64,000 nucleotides of DNA from Marivita sp. (GCF_022763305.1 NZ_JALEGT010000055.1:141028-205027); one strand, 5' to 3'; positions 1 to 8,939 are shown, counted from the stretch's first letter. Notes: generated from the letters alone by a model not told the origin. Program-made: numbers and translations.

Positions 1-533
1 ACACCCAGAACACGCAGTTGCGCATTGTCGAAATAGATCTGGCGTTCTTCGGCATCATGCACGACCCGGGTGGCCCGGATCGCCCAAAGTGGGGGACGGT
101 CGCTGCCACAGACCTGGCAGGACGTGGCCGCCACCTGGCTCATCGTCGTGTAGCGCCCCTCGACCCTGACCGCGCGGGCCGAGGCGATCTGCAACTGGTC
201 ATCCAGAACGAACCGCGCGCTTTCCAGCAATCCATTCCTGAAACCCTGGTCCAGCTCGGCCTCCGTGGCTGTCAGGACATCGCCATTCGGCTGGGTGATG
301 CGGATCGGGCCCTCAATCCGCACCCTGTCGGTCGCGCGATCGTAGATGATCGTCGAGGCGGTCAGTCGCGTTCCGTCGTAGAGCGCCTCGACATTGCCGG
401 TCGCGACAAGCGTCTCTCCGCCGCGCTCGACCAGAACCTGATCCGCCAGCAGCATCACGTCGCTGGTCTGCGCCTGCGCCGGGGCCGACCCGAGAAGTGC
501 GGCCAGCATCATGCCAAGAAGCGCCCGCCGCAT
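1..533 (-). CDS. lptD: LPS-assembly protein LptD, N-terminal part (cut by window edge)
   Basis: Outer-membrane beta-barrel that, with LptE, inserts lipopolysaccharide into the outer leaflet. The visible 177 residues begin with a signal peptide (MRRALLGMMLAALLGSAPAQAQ, likely cleaved after the Ala-Gln-Ala stretch). An OstA/LptA-like jellyroll segment follows (LLADQVLVERGGETLVATGNVEA, read with gaps), then a CQVCG motif and a WAIRA..VVHD stretch typical of alphaproteobacterial LptD. The start ATG overlaps the lptG stop (ATGA), so it is the third gene of an lptF-lptG-lptD unit and probably translationally coupled. The C-terminal barrel lies beyond base 1. The identity is strong because of the neighbours and the N-terminal motifs. 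Confidence 0.9.
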   Translation of the reverse strand, partial: MRRALLGMMLAALLGSAPAQAQTSDVMLLADQVLVERGGETLVATGNVEALYDGTRLTASTIIYDRATDRVRIEGPIRITQPNGDVLTATEAELDQGFRNGLLESARFVLDDQLQIASARAVRVEGRYTTMSQVAATSCQVCGSDRPPLWAIRATRVVHDAEERQIYFDNAQLRVLG

Positions 534-1627
534 CACCCGTCCTCCCGGTGCAGGATCAGACCGAGCGCGAGCAGGACCGATGCAAGCGGTGGGACCCAGG
601 CAGCCACCAGCGGATTCAACTGCCCGTTCTCACCCAGAATCTGTGCGAAGTTCCGCACGTAATACAATGAAAAGCCAAGCAGAACCGCCGACAGTACAGC
701 AATACCCGTACCACCCATCCGGCTGTGCCGCATGGTAAAGGCCGCCCCGATCAGCACCATCGAGATCAGGAACACCGGCCGCGCCAGTTCCATCTGCAAC
801 CAAACCGCATGCCGCCGCGCCGAAAAGCCCGCCTCTTCGAGATCGGTGATGAAGCCCTGCAACTCCCACACGGAAATGGCCGATGGCCGCCCGAACCGAT
901 CCTTGATGCTGTCCTCGGTCAGGGTCGACGCCACGCGCAACACCTCGTGGCGCACAGAATTCGTTTCGGGGTTCACGCCCGCGACCAGGGGCCAGACCTT
1001 GGCCTCGCGCAACGTCCATGCGCCATCCTCGAGCTCTGCCTCCGCTGCCTCGATCCGGCGCACCGGACCGCCCCCTTCGGCATAGGCCACGAACATCACG
1101 TCATAGAGCACGGTGCCATTGGCATTGGCCCGCGCCGCGCGGATCACCGTCTGACCGCGCGGGTCGGACTGGCGCAGCCATAGCCCCTCCGCGCCGATGG
1201 ACAGGGCCGAGGTGCCGCCATTGCGATAGGTCTCGCGCAGATCGGAATAGGCTTTCGACGTGGCCGCCACGATCGGATTGCCCATGGCCACCGTCAGCCC
1301 GCCGATCACCGCCGCCACGACGATCGGCCCCACCAGTGCCGTGAGCCCGGATCGCCCGGCGGCGCGCGCCACAACCAGTTCCGACGACCGCGCCAGCGCG
1401 ACAAAGAGAGCGATGGAGGACAGGATCATCACCAGCGGCAGGATCTGGTACAGACCTTCCGGCGTATTGAGCAGCGTCAGCCGCATCACCTCGGCAAAGC
1501 TGACCGAATTATCAAGCCGCCGTATCTGCTCGACCAAGTCGAGAAGCACTTGAAACAGAAAGAAAATTCCAAAGATCGCCAGAAAGGTCCACAGAAATCG
1601 GCGCGCAAAGTAAAAATGCAGCGTCAT
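533..1627 (-). CDS. lptG: LPS export ABC transporter permease LptG
   Basis: Inner-membrane permease of the LptB2FG complex that extracts LPS and drives it along the Lpt bridge. The protein has 364 residues, the usual family length. One membrane segment lies near the N-terminus (FLWTFLAIFGIFFLFQVLL), two more in the first third, a periplasmic jellyroll-like region in the middle and three C-terminal helices. I chose the ATG giving MTLHFYFARRF because it overlaps the lptF stop as ATGA and the upstream extension is arginine-rich out-of-character sequence. It sits between lptF and lptD, with four-base overlaps on both sides. Confidence 0.92.
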   Translation of the reverse strand: MTLHFYFARRFLWTFLAIFGIFFLFQVLLDLVEQIRRLDNSVSFAEVMRLTLLNTPEGLYQILPLVMILSSIALFVALARSSELVVARAAGRSGLTALVGPIVVAAVIGGLTVAMGNPIVAATSKAYSDLRETYRNGGTSALSIGAEGLWLRQSDPRGQTVIRAARANANGTVLYDVMFVAYAEGGGPVRRIEAAEAELEDGAWTLREAKVWPLVAGVNPETNSVRHEVLRVASTLTEDSIKDRFGRPSAISVWELQGFITDLEEAGFSARRHAVWLQMELARPVFLISMVLIGAAFTMRHSRMGGTGIAVLSAVLLGFSLYYVRNFAQILGENGQLNPLVAAWVPPLASVLLALGLILHREDG

Positions 1628-2754
1628 GCCGACACCTCCGCCGCTGCGCCGCGCGGCTGTCGGAAGGGACGCGCCGCCAGATGCAGCACGATCCCCGCCA
1701 TCGCGAGCCCCACGATGGAGGGAAGATAGATCAGCGGCCACAGGGCGGCACTGCTGCGCGTCGGATCGGTCACAGCGCTTTCCACCAGCTTGATGACCAC
1801 CAGCAGGAAAATCGCGATCACGATCTGGCGGCCCACACCAAAGCGGCTGAAGCTTCCGGTCAGAAGCGTGGCGAACCCGATCAGCGCTGCCACCAGCCCC
1901 AGCAGCGCCTGCTGGAAACGCCCGTGCAGTTCCTCGTTGATCCGGGCAAGAGGCACGTCGGTTAGCGCCGCCATCTCCTCGGGCCGGGTCAGCATGTCCC
2001 AGGTGGCCAGGTGCCGGGGCCGCAGGCTCATGTTCTGGTTCTGCACGATCAATGTGCTGATGTCGTACGTGAAATCCTGGAAAATCGTGGTGGACAATGT
2101 CCGCGTATCGGGCCGGAGCGTCTGCGCGAGGCCACTCACCATGACAAGACGCGGGCCTTCTTCGGCCTGCACCACATAGGCGCGCTCGGCCGTGTAGGTC
2201 ACTTCACGGTCCGCCTGCCTCCGATCCGACAGGTAGACGTCCCGCAATTCACCTTCGGGGGTGATTTCACGGATAAAGAAGGTCACCCCGGGCCCCGGAT
2301 GCAGGAACGTGCCTTCGCGCAGAAGCCGTGCGCTCACCGACCCCGAGATCTCGACCTCGCGCTGCTTGAGCTGCGCAACAGAGGCCGGAACAAGGAAATG
2401 GGTCAAGACCGACATCATCAGTGCCACGATCAGGCCGAACATCACCACAGGTCGCGCCAATCGCCACGGGCTGTAGCCGGTGGCCTGCACCACGGTCAGT
2501 TCAGAATCCCCCATCAGCCGGTTGGTGACATAGACGGCGGCGGCAAAAGACGCCATCGGCAGCACCAATGCGATCACGCCGGGCAGGCTAAGGGCCGTGA
2601 ACTCAAGGAACACGCCCGCCGAATGACCGTCGGCGATCAGCCGGTCAAACAGCACCACCGCGCGGTTCACCCAGTAGACGGCCACCAGAACAAGCGAAAA
2701 GAACCCAAAGAGGACCATGAGTTGCGACAGCATGTATCTGTCGAATCTTGGCAC
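1624..2754 (-). CDS. lptF: LPS export ABC transporter permease LptF (GTG start)
   Basis: Partner of LptG in the LptB2FG lipopolysaccharide extractor. The protein has 376 residues with the YjgP/YjgQ plan: an N-terminal helix (LMVLFGFFSLVLVAVYWV), two further helices, a periplasmic domain and three C-terminal helices. I start at GTG (VPRFDRYMLSQL) because an AAGGGG Shine-Dalgarno sequence lies about six bases upstream. The 50 upstream codons of the longer frame do not look like LptF. First gene of the lptF-lptG-lptD unit and divergent from pepA, so its promoter lies in 2755-2885. The operon continues past the left edge. Confidence 0.9.
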   Translation of the reverse strand: MPRFDRYMLSQLMVLFGFFSLVLVAVYWVNRAVVLFDRLIADGHSAGVFLEFTALSLPGVIALVLPMASFAAAVYVTNRLMGDSELTVVQATGYSPWRLARPVVMFGLIVALMMSVLTHFLVPASVAQLKQREVEISGSVSARLLREGTFLHPGPGVTFFIREITPEGELRDVYLSDRRQADREVTYTAERAYVVQAEEGPRLVMVSGLAQTLRPDTRTLSTTIFQDFTYDISTLIVQNQNMSLRPRHLATWDMLTRPEEMAALTDVPLARINEELHGRFQQALLGLVAALIGFATLLTGSFSRFGVGRQIVIAIFLLVVIKLVESAVTDPTRSSAALWPLIYLPSIVGLAMAGIVLHLAARPFRQPRGAAAEVSA

Positions 2755-2885
2755 TACGGACCCCTTCACACGACATGAGGTGGGCCGGGATGGCCCACAC
2801 CCTAGGGTTTGCGGGAAAAGCCGCCTCTGGTCAACCGGGCGCACGGGCGCTAGGCCTATATCCAAACCAACATGAGGAGCAGAAC

Positions 2886-4361
2886 ATGGCGGAACTTCGC
2901 GCACTCACCTTCGTGCCGGTCGATCTGGAGTCTCTGGCCACGGCGGAGGGACGGATTGCCGTCTTCATCACGCCCGATCTCAAACTCAGCGCCGGGGCGC
3001 GTCGGCTGAACCGGTTGACCAAGGGCGCGCTAGCCCGGGCAACCGGCTCGGAGGCATGGGACAAGCTGGGTGAAGGCAAGGCGATGTCGCTCAACTGGCC
3101 TGCCGGGCTGCAGGCGCAGGCGGTGGATCTGGTCAAGCTTCCGCGTCGCCCGGCACCGGATCTCGCGCGCAAGGCCGGGGCGGCGCTGGCGCTGTCTGCC
3201 GGGTCATCCGCAGTCACGGTGCTTGTGGAGGGCACCGGGCGCCCCGAGGAAATCGCACTGGGGCTTGCGCTGCGCGGCTACGGGTTCGACGATCACAAAA
3301 CGAAAAAAGGCGATCCGTTCGGGACGGCCACCCTGATGTGCACCAAACCCGACGAGGCCGAGGCCGCCGCCGCGCCACGGCTGGCTGTGGCGGAAGGGGT
3401 CCATTTCACGCGGAACCTTGTGAACGAGCCGGCCAACATCCTGACCACCACCGAATTCGCCAAGCGTCTGGAAGGCCTGCGCGATCTTGGGGTCGAGGTC
3501 GAGGTGCTCGAGGAAAAGGCGCTGGCAAAGCTGGGCATGCGCGCCTTGCTCTGTGTGGGGCAAGGGTCTGAAAGCCCGTCCAAAGTGGTCATCATGCGCT
3601 GGAAGGGCGGGGCCAAGGGCGACGCGCCTTTGGCGCTGATCGGTAAGGGGGTGGTGTTCGACACCGGGGGCATCTCGCTCAAACCCGCGGCTGGTATGGA
3701 GGACATGACCATGGACATGGGCGGCGCGGGTGTGGTCGCCGGTGTCATGCACGCCGTCGCCAAACGCAAGGCCAAGGCCAATGTCGTGGGACTTGTGGGG
3801 CTGGTCGAGAACATGCCCTCGGGCAGCGCCGTGCGTCCGGGTGACGTGGTGACGTCGATGAAGGGTGACACGATCGAAGTCGTGAACACCGACGCCGAAG
3901 GCCGTCTGGTGCTGTGTGATGTCATGTGGCACGCGCAGGAGACCGAAAAACCCGCCGCGATGATCGACCTCGCCACCCTGACGGGGGCCTGCATCATCGC
4001 GCTGGGTCACGAGAACGCCGCCGTCTATTCCAATGACGACAGCTTTGCCGGCACATTCCTCAAGGCTGCCGAAACCGAGCGCGAGGGCGCGTGGCGGATG
4101 CCACTTGGGCAGGCCTATGACGACATGCTGAAATCTCCGGTGGCAGACATGAAGAACATCGGCGGCCGTCCCGCCGGGTCGATCACGGCGGCGCAGTTCC
4201 TCAAACGGTTCGTCAAGGACGACATGCCATGGATTCACCTCGACATCGCGGGGGTTGCCCATGTGAAGAGCGATCAGGAGCTGTCGCCCAAAGGGGCCAC
4301 GGGCTGGGGGGTGCGGGCGCTCGACCGGCTGATTTCGGACCGGTTCGAGGCCAAGGACTGA
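2886..4361 (+). CDS. pepA: Leucyl aminopeptidase (M17 family)
   Basis: Cytosolic dinuclear metallo-aminopeptidase that removes N-terminal residues from peptides. The protein has 491 residues. The C-terminal catalytic domain shows the family hallmarks: KGVVFDTGG-SLKP (metal and catalytic Lys/Asp) and the signature NTDAEGRL (metal ligands Asp and Glu, catalytic Arg). The N-terminal third is the less conserved macro-like domain. ATG at this position is preceded by an AGGAG ribosome site. The longer upstream frame has no family character. It is followed four bases later by holC, the same pairing seen in many proteobacteria. Confidence 0.94.
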   Translation: MAELRALTFVPVDLESLATAEGRIAVFITPDLKLSAGARRLNRLTKGALARATGSEAWDKLGEGKAMSLNWPAGLQAQAVDLVKLPRRPAPDLARKAGAALALSAGSSAVTVLVEGTGRPEEIALGLALRGYGFDDHKTKKGDPFGTATLMCTKPDEAEAAAAPRLAVAEGVHFTRNLVNEPANILTTTEFAKRLEGLRDLGVEVEVLEEKALAKLGMRALLCVGQGSESPSKVVIMRWKGGAKGDAPLALIGKGVVFDTGGISLKPAAGMEDMTMDMGGAGVVAGVMHAVAKRKAKANVVGLVGLVENMPSGSAVRPGDVVTSMKGDTIEVVNTDAEGRLVLCDVMWHAQETEKPAAMIDLATLTGACIIALGHENAAVYSNDDSFAGTFLKAAETEREGAWRMPLGQAYDDMLKSPVADMKNIGGRPAGSITAAQFLKRFVKDDMPWIHLDIAGVAHVKSDQELSPKGATGWGVRALDRLISDRFEAKD

Positions 4362-4365
4362 CCTC

Positions 4366-4824
4366 ATGGGCGCGGCCTATTTCTACCACCTGACGCAAAA
4401 GCCGCTTGAGGCGACCTTGCCCATGCTTCTGGGCAAGGCGCTTGGTGCGGGATGGCGCGTTGCGGTGCGGGGAACCGATGCCGCGCGGATGGACTGGCTG
4501 GATCAGAGACTGTGGCTGGGACCGGAAGAGGGGTTCCTGCCACACGGGCTGGCGGGCGGGCCGCATGACGCGGCGCAGCCGGTTCTGCTGACCGTGGCGC
4601 ATGAGGCGGCAAACGATCCGCAATGCCTTATGAGTGTCGACGGGGCCGAAGTGGCCCCGGACGAAGTGAACCGATTGGAACGGGTCTGTATCCTTTTCGA
4701 CGGCAATGACCCCGCAGCCGTTGAGGTCGCACGCGGCCAGTGGCGCAGCCTGACCGGTTCGGGATGTTCGGCGCAATACTGGTCCGAGGAGTCCGGGCGC
4801 TGGGAAAAGAAGGCGGAAGCCTGA
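4366..4824 (+). CDS. holC: DNA polymerase III chi subunit
   Basis: Accessory subunit of the clamp-loader complex that contacts single-strand-binding protein during lagging-strand synthesis. The protein has 152 residues, normal for the family, opening with the characteristic FYHLT motif and a region rich in Lys/Arg/Trp (GAGWRVAVRG). A WLDQRLW segment follows, matching the chi fold. The start lies four bases after pepA, so the two are probably one transcript; pepA-holC linkage is widespread. No obvious T-run terminator follows, but a 30-base inverted repeat lies about 40 bases downstream. Confidence 0.88.
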   Translation: MGAAYFYHLTQKPLEATLPMLLGKALGAGWRVAVRGTDAARMDWLDQRLWLGPEEGFLPHGLAGGPHDAAQPVLLTVAHEAANDPQCLMSVDGAEVAPDEVNRLERVCILFDGNDPAAVEVARGQWRSLTGSGCSAQYWSEESGRWEKKAEA

Positions 4825-4866
4825 TTTCACACGCGTTAACAGAAGGTTAAACGGTCAGGAGGTGTG

Positions 4867-4896
4867 ACCCATTGTTTCGCACGCGAAACATTGGGT
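4867..4896. repeat. 30-bp near-perfect inverted repeat between holC and lpd
   Basis: Arms ACCCATTGTTTCGC (4867-4880) and GCGAAACATTGGGT (4883-4896) pair with one mismatch around a two-base centre. A second small hairpin, GGTCCG-TTC-CGGACC (4894-4908), overlaps its right edge. It lies 95 bases before the lpd start. No T-run follows, so it is a poor intrinsic terminator; it could be an operator or an RNA structure. The core (TTTCG...CGAAA) resembles the palindrome after lpd. Confidence 0.6.
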
Positions 4897-4990
4897 CCGT
4901 TCCGGACCTAACCGCCAAGCCCCATTGTGAGCCCTGACGCTTTGGCCTACGCTTTGCCTCAAACCTGACCTTGAGAGAGGAGAGCAGGCG

Positions 4991-6382
4991 ATGAGCAAGA
5001 GCTTCGACATGATCGTGATCGGCGCAGGCCCCGGCGGCTATGTCGCCGCCATCCGCGGCGCACAGCTTGGGCTGAGCGTGGCCATTGTCGAACGCGAACA
5101 TCTCGGCGGCATCTGTCTCAACTGGGGCTGTATCCCCACGAAGGCCATGCTGCGCACCTCCGAGGTGTTCCACCTCATGCACCGCGCCAAGGAATTCGGG
5201 CTGAAGGCCGAGGGCATCGGTTATGATCTCGACGCCGTCGTCAAACGCTCGCGCGGGATTGCGAAACAGTTGAATTTCGGGGTGGGGCATCTTCTGAAGA
5301 AGAACAAGGTCACCGTGGTGATGGGCGAGGCCACGATCCCCGCCAAGGGCAAAGTGCAGATCAAGACGGACAAGGGCGTCGAAGACCTGAGTGCGAAGAA
5401 CATGGTCATCGCCACCGGCGCCCGTGCGCGGGAACTGCCGGGGCTTGAGGCGGATGGCGATCTGGTCTGGACCTACAAACACGCGCTGGTGCCGAACCGG
5501 ATGCCGAAAAAGCTGCTGGTGATTGGATCGGGCGCCATCGGCATCGAATTCGCGAGCTTCTACAACACGCTGGGTGCCGACACGACGGTGGTCGAAGTGA
5601 TGGACCGCATCCTGCCGGTCGAGGATGCCGAAATTAGCGGTTTCGCAAAGAAACAGTTCGAAAAGCAGGGCATGAAAATCCGCGAAAAGGCGATGGTCAA
5701 GCAACTGGATCGCGGCAAGGGCACGGTCACTGCCCATATCGAACAGGGCGGAAAGGTGACGAAAGAGGTGTTCGACACCGTTATCTCGGCCGTTGGCATT
5801 GTCGGCAACACCGAAGGGCTGGGGCTCGAGGCGCTGGGCGTGAAGGTCGACCGCACCCATGTGGTGACCGACCCGATGTGCCGCACCGGGGTCGAGGGCG
5901 TCTATGCCATCGGTGACATCGCCGGTGCGCCGTGGCTTGCCCACAAGGCGAGCCACGAAGGCGTGATGGTGGCCGAACTGATCGCCGGTGGGCATCCGCA
6001 TGCGGTGGAGCCGGACAGCATCGCGGGCTGCACCTATTGCCAACCGCAGGTGGCCAGCGTCGGCCTGACCGAGGCGCAGGCCAAGGACATGGGCTATGAC
6101 GTCAAAGTCGGGCGCTTCCCCTTCATCGGCAATGGCAAGGCGATCGCGCTGGGGGAACCCGAGGGCATGATCAAGACGGTGTTCGATGCGAAAACCGGCG
6201 CGCTCTTGGGGGCGCATATGGTGGGTGCCGAAGTGACCGAGTTGATCCAGGGCTATGTGGTCGGGCGGCAGCTTGAGACCACCGAGGAAGACCTGATGCA
6301 GACGGTCTTCCCGCATCCAACCCTGTCGGAGATGATGCACGAAGCGGTGCTGGATGCCTGGGGCCGGGCCATTCACTTTTAA
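4991..6382 (+). CDS. lpd: Dihydrolipoyl dehydrogenase (E3)
   Basis: FAD flavoprotein that reoxidises the dihydrolipoyl group of 2-oxoacid dehydrogenase or glycine-cleavage complexes with NAD+. The protein has 463 residues. FAD-binding GAGPGGYVAA lies at the N-terminus. The redox disulfide motif GGICLNWGCIPTK is at residues 39-51 (Cys42 and Cys47), the NAD Rossmann motif GSGAIGIEFAS is mid-protein, and the C-terminal HPTLSE supplies the catalytic His-Glu pair. The start follows a strong GAGAGGAGAG purine run. No E1 or E2 genes are adjacent in this window, so which complex it serves cannot be told. A palindrome lies on each side of the gene. Confidence 0.93.
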   Translation: MSKSFDMIVIGAGPGGYVAAIRGAQLGLSVAIVEREHLGGICLNWGCIPTKAMLRTSEVFHLMHRAKEFGLKAEGIGYDLDAVVKRSRGIAKQLNFGVGHLLKKNKVTVVMGEATIPAKGKVQIKTDKGVEDLSAKNMVIATGARARELPGLEADGDLVWTYKHALVPNRMPKKLLVIGSGAIGIEFASFYNTLGADTTVVEVMDRILPVEDAEISGFAKKQFEKQGMKIREKAMVKQLDRGKGTVTAHIEQGGKVTKEVFDTVISAVGIVGNTEGLGLEALGVKVDRTHVVTDPMCRTGVEGVYAIGDIAGAPWLAHKASHEGVMVAELIAGGHPHAVEPDSIAGCTYCQPQVASVGLTEAQAKDMGYDVKVGRFPFIGNGKAIALGEPEGMIKTVFDAKTGALLGAHMVGAEVTELIQGYVVGRQLETTEEDLMQTVFPHPTLSEMMHEAVLDAWGRAIHF

Positions 6383-6425
6383 TCCGGCGTTAACCGAATC
6401 TTCCTAAGTATTTTCTGGAGTGTTT

Positions 6426-6451
6426 TGAGATTTTTCGTACGAAAAATCTCA
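6426..6451. repeat. 26-bp perfect palindrome downstream of lpd
   Basis: TGAGATTTTTCGT followed by its exact reverse complement, centred on CGTACG. It lies 44 bases after the lpd stop and before the convergent SDR gene. As RNA it would form a long hairpin but without a following U-run in either direction, so an intrinsic terminator is only possible, not shown. It may belong to the same kind of element as the GTCGAC-centred palindromes elsewhere in the window. Confidence 0.7.
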
Positions 6452-6511
6452 GCCCGCCCCATAAAATTCTGGGGGCTCGGTTTGGCTTGGCTCGGCGTGG
6501 GCAGGCAGGGG

Positions 6512-7255
6512 TCAGACGTGCTGTCCGCCATTCACCTCGATCTCGGTGCCGGTGACATAGCCGCTCTGACCCGAGCACAGGAAATAGATCACATCCGCCA
6601 CCTCCGACGGCTGACCAAGCCGCCGCATCGGCAGTTTCTCGACGATCTTGTCGGTGCCTTCGCTCAGGATGCTGGTTTCGACCTCACCCGGCGCAATGGC
6701 ATTCACGCGCACCCCCAAAGGCCCGAAATCATGGGCCATTTCCCGTGTGAGCGCGGCAAGGGCCGCCTTGGACGTCGCATAGGCCGCCCCGGCAAACGGG
6801 TGAACGCGGGACCCTGCAATCGACGTGACATTGACGATGGCACCCTGCGCCTTTGCGAGCTCCTCTTTCAGCCCGCGTCCCAGAACCACCGACGCGAAGA
6901 AATTGACGTGAAACACCTTGCCCCAGTCGCGCAGATCGGTGTCGAGCGTGCTGAGCCGTTCTCCCGCAGGCCCCTTTGGCGAGATCCCTGCATTGTTCAC
7001 CAGCGCATCGAGCCGCCCGCCGTCCAGCCGTTCCTTGACGATACGGACCGCCTCCATCGTCTGCTGCGGATCGCTCAGATCAACCTGGATGTGGTTGCGC
7101 TCGCCGCCGGGCCAGGGGCAGTTGGGCGAAAACGCCTGCCGCGAACAGCTGATCACGCGCCAGCCTTCGGCGGCGAATTTCTTGACCGTGGCGTGGCCGA
7201 TGCCCCGGCTTGCGCCGGTGAGCAGAAGGGTGCGGGGGTGATCGGTGTCTGACAT
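6512..7255 (-). CDS. SDR family NAD(P)-dependent oxidoreductase, FabG-like
   Basis: Short-chain dehydrogenase of 247 residues. Cofactor motif TGASRGIGHA lies near the N-terminus, NNAG at about residue 90, the catalytic YATSK (Tyr, Lys) with an upstream Ser, and a C-terminal GTEIEVNGGQ typical of FabG-like reductases. Substrate cannot be inferred. It is the last gene of a four-gene minus-strand cluster (alpha/beta hydrolase, small helical protein, HD hydrolase, SDR) with gaps of 12, 30 and 48 bases, which suggests co-transcription but gives no clear pathway. Confidence 0.8.
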   Translation of the reverse strand: MSDTDHPRTLLLTGASRGIGHATVKKFAAEGWRVISCSRQAFSPNCPWPGGERNHIQVDLSDPQQTMEAVRIVKERLDGGRLDALVNNAGISPKGPAGERLSTLDTDLRDWGKVFHVNFFASVVLGRGLKEELAKAQGAIVNVTSIAGSRVHPFAGAAYATSKAALAALTREMAHDFGPLGVRVNAIAPGEVETSILSEGTDKIVEKLPMRRLGQPSEVADVIYFLCSGQSGYVTGTEIEVNGGQHV

Positions 7256-7303
7256 GAAGGCACCCTAGGCCGAGTCGTCACTCGGCGCGAGGGGCAAAGC
7301 GTG

Positions 7304-7882
7304 TCAGGATCGGCCGGCGAAGAACGCGGCGACCTTTGGCTGAAGCCACGCCCAGATCTTCGGCGCGCCTGTGGCGATCTTGGGGCCGATCCGGGCTTCG
7401 AACATGTCGTGGGTCACCGAGTAGTCGATCCACGATCCGCCGCCGGACGCCAGATTCTGCATCGGTGGCTGCATTCGGTCGATGGATTTCGCGAATTGCG
7501 CCTCGGGGCTTTCATTGGCTTCGAATTCGTCCCAGAGCGCCCGGAACGCCGATGCCTGATCGGCAGGCAGAAGGCCGAAAATCCGATCGGCGGCTGCCGC
7601 TTCGCGCAGGGCCATTGCGTCCGCGTCATGGTCGCCGAAGACCGGTGCGTCGCCCGCGTCGATTTCGACGAGGTCATGCAGAAGGAGCATCCGGATCACC
7701 TTGTTGATGTCGAGCGATGTTTCGGAATGTTCCGCCAGCACAAGCGCGTAGAGCGCGATGCGCCAGGAATGCTCGGCGCTGTTCTCGTAGCGGCTGCCAT
7801 CACAGAGCGTGGTGGCGCGCAGCACGGATTTCAGGCGGTCGACTTCGGTCAGGAACGCCATCTGTTGATCGAGCCGGGACAT
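7304..7882 (-). CDS. HD domain hydrolase (YfbR-like)
   Basis: The protein has 192 residues with the HD phosphohydrolase pattern: ENSAEHSW (first His), LLLHDLVEIDAGD (the His-Asp doublet), and a conserved DQASAFRALWDEFE region. This layout is that of the HD_3/YfbR group, which includes 5'-deoxynucleotidases acting on nucleoside monophosphates. That activity is inferred from the family, not shown here. Lies in the minus-strand cluster between a 78-residue protein and an SDR. Confidence 0.75.
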   Translation of the reverse strand: MSRLDQQMAFLTEVDRLKSVLRATTLCDGSRYENSAEHSWRIALYALVLAEHSETSLDINKVIRMLLLHDLVEIDAGDAPVFGDHDADAMALREAAAADRIFGLLPADQASAFRALWDEFEANESPEAQFAKSIDRMQPPMQNLASGGGSWIDYSVTHDMFEARIGPKIATGAPKIWAWLQPKVAAFFAGRS

Positions 7883-7912
7883 CGGACCTCTTTCGTTAGG
7901 GGACCCGAAGGC

Positions 7913-8149
7913 TCAGTTCCCGAAATTGGCGTCTTTCTTCTGGCCCTCGATCCGGGCACGGATGAAGGCGCGGGCCTTGCGTTCGGCAAGGCGCACGCGG
8001 ATCGCCGTGAGAAACGCCTCTTCCAGCGTGGTCGAGGCCGCGCCCAGTTCCGCCGCGACCTCCATGAAGAAGCGGTCATCGTCGAGATGCTTCATCGCCT
8101 TGAGCGTGTCATCCGCAAGCTTTTCGGCGATCTCGTTGACCATCGACAT
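7913..8149 (-). CDS. Small conserved-looking helical protein, unknown function
   Basis: 78 residues beginning MSMVNEIAEKLADDTLKAM; I do not recognise a named domain. The composition (Glu, Ala, Lys, Arg, few Gly/Pro) predicts almost entirely alpha-helix. The central AAELGAASTTLEEAFLTAIRVRLAERKARAF stretch (residues about 32-62) could form an amphipathic helix. It is placed 12 bases after the alpha/beta hydrolase gene and 30 bases before the HD hydrolase gene, so it probably shares their transcript. Codon use matches its neighbours, which supports real coding. Confidence 0.65.
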   Translation of the reverse strand: MSMVNEIAEKLADDTLKAMKHLDDDRFFMEVAAELGAASTTLEEAFLTAIRVRLAERKARAFIRARIEGQKKDANFGN

Positions 8150-8161
8150 TGGATTGGGTCC

Positions 8162-8815
8162 TCAGCGGCTGTTCTCGGTCAGGCGGCGTTTCACATAGCC
8201 GGACACATGGTCGATCATCGTGTCCATATGCGGTTCCTTGAAGAAATGGTCCGCACCTTCGATCTCGGTATGGGTGACGGTGATGCCTTTCTGTTCCGAA
8301 AGCTTGCTCACCAGAGACTTCGTGTCGGCGGGCGGGGCCACGCGGTCGCCGGTGCCGTTGATGATCAGGCCGGAGGACGGGCAGGGCGCGAGGAACGAGA
8401 AATCGTACATGTTGGCGGGCGGGGAGACCGAGATGAAGCCGGTGATCTCGGGGCGGCGCATCAGAAGCTGCATGCCGATCCACGCGCCAAAGCTGAAACC
8501 TGCGACCCAGCAATGTTTGGAATTGTTGTTCATCGACTGCAGGTAGTCGAGCGCGGAGGCCGCATCGCTGAGTTCGCCGATCCCCTGGTCATATTCGCCC
8601 TGGCTGCGCCCGACGCCGCGGAAGTTGAAGCGCAGCACGGTGAAGCCCATGTTGTAGAAGGCGTAATGCAGGTTGTAGACCACCTTGTTGTTCATCGTCC
8701 CGCCGAATTGCGGGTGCGGGTGCAGGATGATGGCAATCGGCGCGTCGCTTTCCTTTTGGGGATGATAGCGGCCTTCGAGGCGGCCTTCGGGTCCGGGAAA
8801 AATCACCTCGGGCAT
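8162..8815 (-). CDS. Alpha/beta hydrolase (COG2945-type)
   Basis: The protein has 217 residues. Sequence shows LHPHPQFGGTMNN near the oxyanion-hole strand, FNFRGVGRSQG, the nucleophile elbow GFSFGAW (Ser), an acid region NGTGDRVAP and the catalytic His in GADHFF. This is the pattern of the predicted-hydrolase family COG2945 and of dienelactone-hydrolase relatives; the substrate is unknown. First gene of the minus-strand cluster and divergent from iscR, so the 175-base interval 8816-8990 carries both promoters. Confidence 0.78.
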   Translation of the reverse strand: MPEVIFPGPEGRLEGRYHPQKESDAPIAIILHPHPQFGGTMNNKVVYNLHYAFYNMGFTVLRFNFRGVGRSQGEYDQGIGELSDAASALDYLQSMNNNSKHCWVAGFSFGAWIGMQLLMRRPEITGFISVSPPANMYDFSFLAPCPSSGLIINGTGDRVAPPADTKSLVSKLSEQKGITVTHTEIEGADHFFKEPHMDTMIDHVSGYVKRRLTENSR

Positions 8816-8885
8816 AGGCGGTGGTGGCTCCTGCTTGGGCGCGGGTGCAGCGGTCCGTAAATCTTGACAGCTTCACTCAGGCTTC

Positions 8886-8900
8886 TTAGAATGGTTCTAA
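8886..8900. promoter_or_regulatory. Irr-type ICE box upstream of iscR
   Basis: TTAGAA-TGG-TTCTAA is a perfect inverted repeat with a 3-base spacer. It resembles the iron-control-element bound by Irr in Rhizobiales and Rhodobacterales (TTAGAA arms around a short spacer). It lies 91 bases before the iscR start and 71 bases before the divergent hydrolase start. A GC hairpin (TCGGGGG-TCTG-CCCCCGA, 8902-8919) follows directly. Regulation of the suf operon by Irr is inferred. Confidence 0.65.
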
Positions 8901-8939
8901 ATCGGGGGTCTGCCCCCGAATTGGTTATCCGCACATAGG

